Below the pieces are notes generated by a model, which worked only from the letters and a program-made list of their open reading frames with translations, searched no databases and was not told where the DNA came from. A stretch of DNA of 64,000 nucleotides from an uncultured Treponema sp. GTDB lineage: Bacteria; Spirochaetota; Spirochaetia; Treponematales; Treponemataceae. Shown in pieces: positions 61,398 to 64,000 of the stretch. Each line of letters starts with the position of its first letter. The stretch's first letter is position 1. The stretch is taken from positions 1 through 64,000 of the forward strand of contig NZ_CAMHSK010000004.1 in NCBI RefSeq assembly GCF_946187725.1, in the 5' to 3' direction. A program made the translations under genes and the position numbers.

Positions 61398-63377
61398 ATG
61401 ATAAAAGCACGAAACTATCTTTTTTTGGCTGCAGCCGCGACTCTTCTGCTTGCCGGCTGCCAGAACGGCCTGGAAGAGGAAAGCAAAGGCTCTTCTAATG
61501 TCGTTACCATACGATGCAATGCCGGCTCTCCGTCAAGCAGCCGCATCGCGTCCTATTCTACCGATTACGACCAGATGCGTTACTTCGAAGCCGGCGATCA
61601 GGTGTGCGTCAGTACCGACGGTCAGGACCCCGTCGTATACCAGTGTACCGACGCCGACCAGCAGACCTGGACTGAGGCAGATTCCAGCAAGTTCCTCCTC
61701 TGGACCGACAGCGAGATGACCTTCAAGGCTTACTATCCTGCCACCGAGGGCACTTCGATGACCAGCTTCACCCTGCCCGCCGACCAGAGCACGACCGGGA
61801 AGATTGCCCTGGCCGACTACATGACCCGCCAGCAGACCGGCAGCAACGAATACGGCAACGACATCAACCTGAACCTGGAGCGCAAGATGGCCCGCGTCAT
61901 CGTACGCATCAGCGGCTTCGGCAGCCAGTACTTTGATGACCAGAAGACCGTCAGCAACGTCCGCATCTACAGCGAAGCCAGCGGCATTGCCGACGGCAAT
62001 CCCACGGGCAGCAGCACCGAAATCCAGCCATACGCACAGGGCAACGGTGGTCAAGGCTCTACCTACACCGCCCTCGTAGTGCCTGGCTATGGTGACAGCG
62101 GCGCCCGCTTCATCCAGCTGACCGACGGCGAAGGCAGCACCCTCCTCGTGAAGGGCATCCCCGAACTGGAGGCAGGCAACAGCTACACCTTCAACCTCGT
62201 AGTGGGTAAGAACAGGATTGAGGTGGCAAGCGTCACCGTCACCGACTGGACCACCGGCGAGACACTCGCAGGAGGACAGGCTGAGGAGCAGGGCGGTGCC
62301 TCGCTTAGCCTCACCAGCCCCGCTGTGGGTCAGGTAATCGGCAGCGACGGCAAGAACTACGCCTACGGCAGCCTGCCCACGGGCGTGACCAAGGTAGCAA
62401 TGATAGCCTACGTGTCTGGCTCCAACGGTCTCGCCATCGCCCTCGCCGACGAAGGCTCGTCGAATTGGGCGACGGCAAAATCCACATGCGAAGCAAAAAC
62501 ACCCGCCTTCACCAACGGCACATGGCACCTGCCCAGCCAGGCCGAGTGGAATCAGATGTTCAGTGCCAACGGCGGCAGCGAAGAAAGCTACTCCGGCCTG
62601 AATACGGCTATCACCACCGCCGGAGGAACAACCTTGCAGTCGGGCTTCTATTGGTCGTCGTCGGAGTACAGTCCAGGCGTCGGCGCCCACTTCGTGCACC
62701 TCGACGATGGCGATGTCGACTGGAGCAAAGCCAATGAGAGCCTCGGCCGCAATGTCCGTGCCTGCCTCGTATTCGAAGTGTCAGGCAGCGCGGCAACTCT
62801 CGTCACCGCCATCACGCTCAACAAGACCGCTACCACCATCTCGGCCGGCCAGACCGAGACGCTCAGCGTCAGCAGCGTGACACCCGATGACGCTACCGAC
62901 CAGACCGTCACCTGGAGCAGCGACAACGAGGCCGTCGCCACCGTCGATGCTGACGGCAAGGTGACCGCCGTAGCCTTAGGCACAGCCAACATCACTGCCA
63001 CGGCCAACGACGGCAGCGGCGTGACGGCCACCTGCGCCGTTACGGTAAGCAAAGTCGTCACCATCAACCAGAGCGATTGGGGAGATGGATATAGTCCTAG
63101 TTTCACAAAAGACGGTGTCACCGTCTCAGCAGGCATGATTGACTCTCGGCGCGGCAACCTCATGGACGACGGATCATTCTCTACCACCCTAGGCAACTTC
63201 ACAAAGATTGTTGTGACGACCACCCGTTGCTATGCTTCCGGCACGGGCTGGAGTGGTGGCGGCTCATCAATGACCTGGGAGGGCACTCCTGCCTCCACAG
63301 TCTCTTTCAGCGGCGAATTTTTGGGCAATGGCACGACCCAAACCACCATCGTCTGCACCATCGTGCCGAAGAATTGA
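61398..63377 (+). CDS. Fimbrillin-like lipoprotein with lectin-like and Ig-like domains
   Basis: A 659-residue lipoprotein (lipobox L-L-L-A-G-C, Cys21). Residues about 30-295 form a fimbrillin-like region (V-T-I-R-C-N-A, F-K-A-Y-Y-P, L-N-L-E-R-K-M-A-R-V-I-V-R-I, T-A-L-V-V-P-G, then Y-T-F-N-L-V-V-G-K). Residues about 310-458 form a lectin-like/FISUMP-type domain with TWHLPSQAEWNQMF, G-F-Y-W-S-S-S-E-Y and NVRACLVF. A Big_2 Ig-like domain (about 470-550; I-T-L-N-K-T-A-T-T-I-S-A-G) nearly copies the one in the 58106 gene, and a last domain (about 555-659) ends T-I-V-P-K-N. It could be a pilus tip or adhesin subunit. AGGAGG precedes the ATG; it follows the previous gene by 16 bases. Confidence 0.8.
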   Translation: MIKARNYLFLAAAATLLLAGCQNGLEEESKGSSNVVTIRCNAGSPSSSRIASYSTDYDQMRYFEAGDQVCVSTDGQDPVVYQCTDADQQTWTEADSSKFLLWTDSEMTFKAYYPATEGTSMTSFTLPADQSTTGKIALADYMTRQQTGSNEYGNDINLNLERKMARVIVRISGFGSQYFDDQKTVSNVRIYSEASGIADGNPTGSSTEIQPYAQGNGGQGSTYTALVVPGYGDSGARFIQLTDGEGSTLLVKGIPELEAGNSYTFNLVVGKNRIEVASVTVTDWTTGETLAGGQAEEQGGASLSLTSPAVGQVIGSDGKNYAYGSLPTGVTKVAMIAYVSGSNGLAIALADEGSSNWATAKSTCEAKTPAFTNGTWHLPSQAEWNQMFSANGGSEESYSGLNTAITTAGGTTLQSGFYWSSSEYSPGVGAHFVHLDDGDVDWSKANESLGRNVRACLVFEVSGSAATLVTAITLNKTATTISAGQTETLSVSSVTPDDATDQTVTWSSDNEAVATVDADGKVTAVALGTANITATANDGSGVTATCAVTVSKVVTINQSDWGDGYSPSFTKDGVTVSAGMIDSRRGNLMDDGSFSTTLGNFTKIVVTTTRCYASGTGWSGGGSSMTWEGTPASTVSFSGEFLGNGTTQTTIVCTIVPKN

Positions 63378-63465
63378 GAATAGACCTTGCTCACACAGAC
63401 ACATAAGGGATGGTTCTTATTGTGCACTTTAACGCATAGGACCAGTAACGATGTGTTCTAAATAG

Positions 63466-64000
63466 CACAAGGAGGACGGCACCGAAAGCCACGGCAGCCT
63501 GCCCACGGGCGTGACCGCCGTGGCCATGATAGCCTATCTGAATGGCTCCAACGGCCTGGCACTGGCGCTGACCGATGAGGGCTCGATGAACTGGAGCACG
63601 GCCCAGACAACCTGCGCCGCCCACACGCCGGCCTTCACCGACGGCACGTGGAAGCTGGCCACCAAGGACGAGTGGGACAACATGATTTCCGCTGCCGGCA
63701 GCTACACCGCCCTGTGCGATGGCTTCAGCAGCGTCGGCGGAACGAATATGCAGTCGAACTACTACTGGTCGTCTACGGGGGACGATTCCGACCGCGCGTG
63801 GTGGTACTTCTTCCGCAGAGGCACCTGGACGGGCACTCCTGCCTCCAGCGTATCGTACAGCGGCGATATTGTGGGTATGGAAGCGGGCAATACCAAGTTT
63901 GTGTTCACCATTGCCGTGGAGTCCAACACCGTCCCCGAAGGTGCCAACACCGTACCCGAGGGAGCCATCAACGGCGTTTTCAGCGTAAGCTCAACGAAGA
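63466..64000 (+). pseudogene. Truncated mosaic copy of the lectin-like domain, runs off the window
   Basis: An open frame without a stop from 63466 to the window end. It begins in the middle of the lectin-like domain (G-S-L-P-T-G-V-T, matching about residue 331 of the previous protein) and has no signal peptide or well-placed start; an AAGGAGG at 63469 is too far from the first GTG (63511) or ATG (63526). It continues through G-T-W-K-L-A-T-K-D-E-W and Y-Y-W-S-S-T. Then, in mid-domain, it switches to T-W-T-G-T-P-A-S-S-V-S-Y-S-G, which matches the last domain of the previous protein. Two N-T-V-P-E-G-A units and G-V-F-S-V-S-S-T-K follow, the usual opening of another Bacteroidales domain. It may be a broken gene, a silent donor cassette, or the 5' end of a rearranged gene. 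Confidence 0.65.

Noticed and set aside
61533-62699. A 388-residue minus-strand open frame opposite the fimbrillin-like gene, rich in Gly, Ala and Val
   Set aside because: It arises from the high GC third positions of the real plus-strand gene; no domain or ribosome site is seen.

Overview
The window looks like chromosomal DNA of a host- or gut-associated Treponema (spirochaete). It starts inside a FlaB-type flagellin, carries two spirochaete-style chemoreceptors, a PotABCD polyamine importer and many lipoproteins with spirochaete-like lipoboxes (often ending S-C or G-C). Base composition is moderate, except for a clearly GC-richer right end (about 58.5-64 kb) whose proteins are of Bacteroidales type. 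Species identity is inference.

Layout. 0-9.3 kb: flagellin (partial), a GNAT acetyltransferase, a DUF2804 / unknown / SlyX operon, a small membrane protein, a twin ABC ATPase and a large lipoprotein. 9.4-13.1 kb: a BMP-type binding lipoprotein abutting a lipoprotein that joins a type-1 periplasmic-binding domain to a legumain-like C13 cysteine peptidase. This is the most unusual gene pair in the window. 13.2-33.2 kb: seven consecutive large lipoproteins that share and shuffle modules (a common N-terminal beta module, InlB-type repeats, a beta-helix, BspA-type leucine-rich repeats, a lectin-like C-terminus, and a repeat domain ending in a conserved K-L-V-I-A-D motif). 33.4-38.8 kb: a glycosyltransferase and the potABCD operon. 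39-43.2 kb: two chemoreceptors sharing 548 identical bases. 43.3-49 kb: MATE exporter, GroEL, a NUDIX hydrolase and an N-terminal half of CarB. 48.9-57.2 kb (minus strand): a BMP-type protein coupled to a membrane/propeller/HD-GYP sensor, a TrpG-TrpD fusion, a DUF234 ATPase and a transporter remnant. 57.2-64 kb: rsmG, then a surface-lipoprotein cluster beginning with a gene that has a nine-G tract right after its start (probable phase variation), followed by two fimbrillin-family proteins and a truncated, mosaic third copy running off the window.

The non-coding part is rich in small repeats. There is a palindromic element present both in frame inside carB and in the trpGD leader. A group of four GNRA-capped hairpins lies behind groEL, flanked by an 11-bp duplication. 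There are also a MITE-like element, inverted heptamer arrays between potA and potB, hairpins between potB and potC, and a GC-rich block between two lipoprotein genes. Several genes have no Shine-Dalgarno sequence and instead carry a -10-like hexamer exactly six bases before the ATG, which predicts leaderless mRNAs.

Functionally the window is dominated by cell-surface and environment-sensing functions: flagellum, chemoreceptors, binding lipoproteins, a c-di-GMP phosphodiesterase receptor and adhesin-like lipoproteins. A few housekeeping genes (groEL, rsmG, trpGD, carB, pot) are scattered between them. No rRNA, tRNA, CRISPR array, integrase or transposase gene was seen. No gene-free stretch exceeds about 300 bases.
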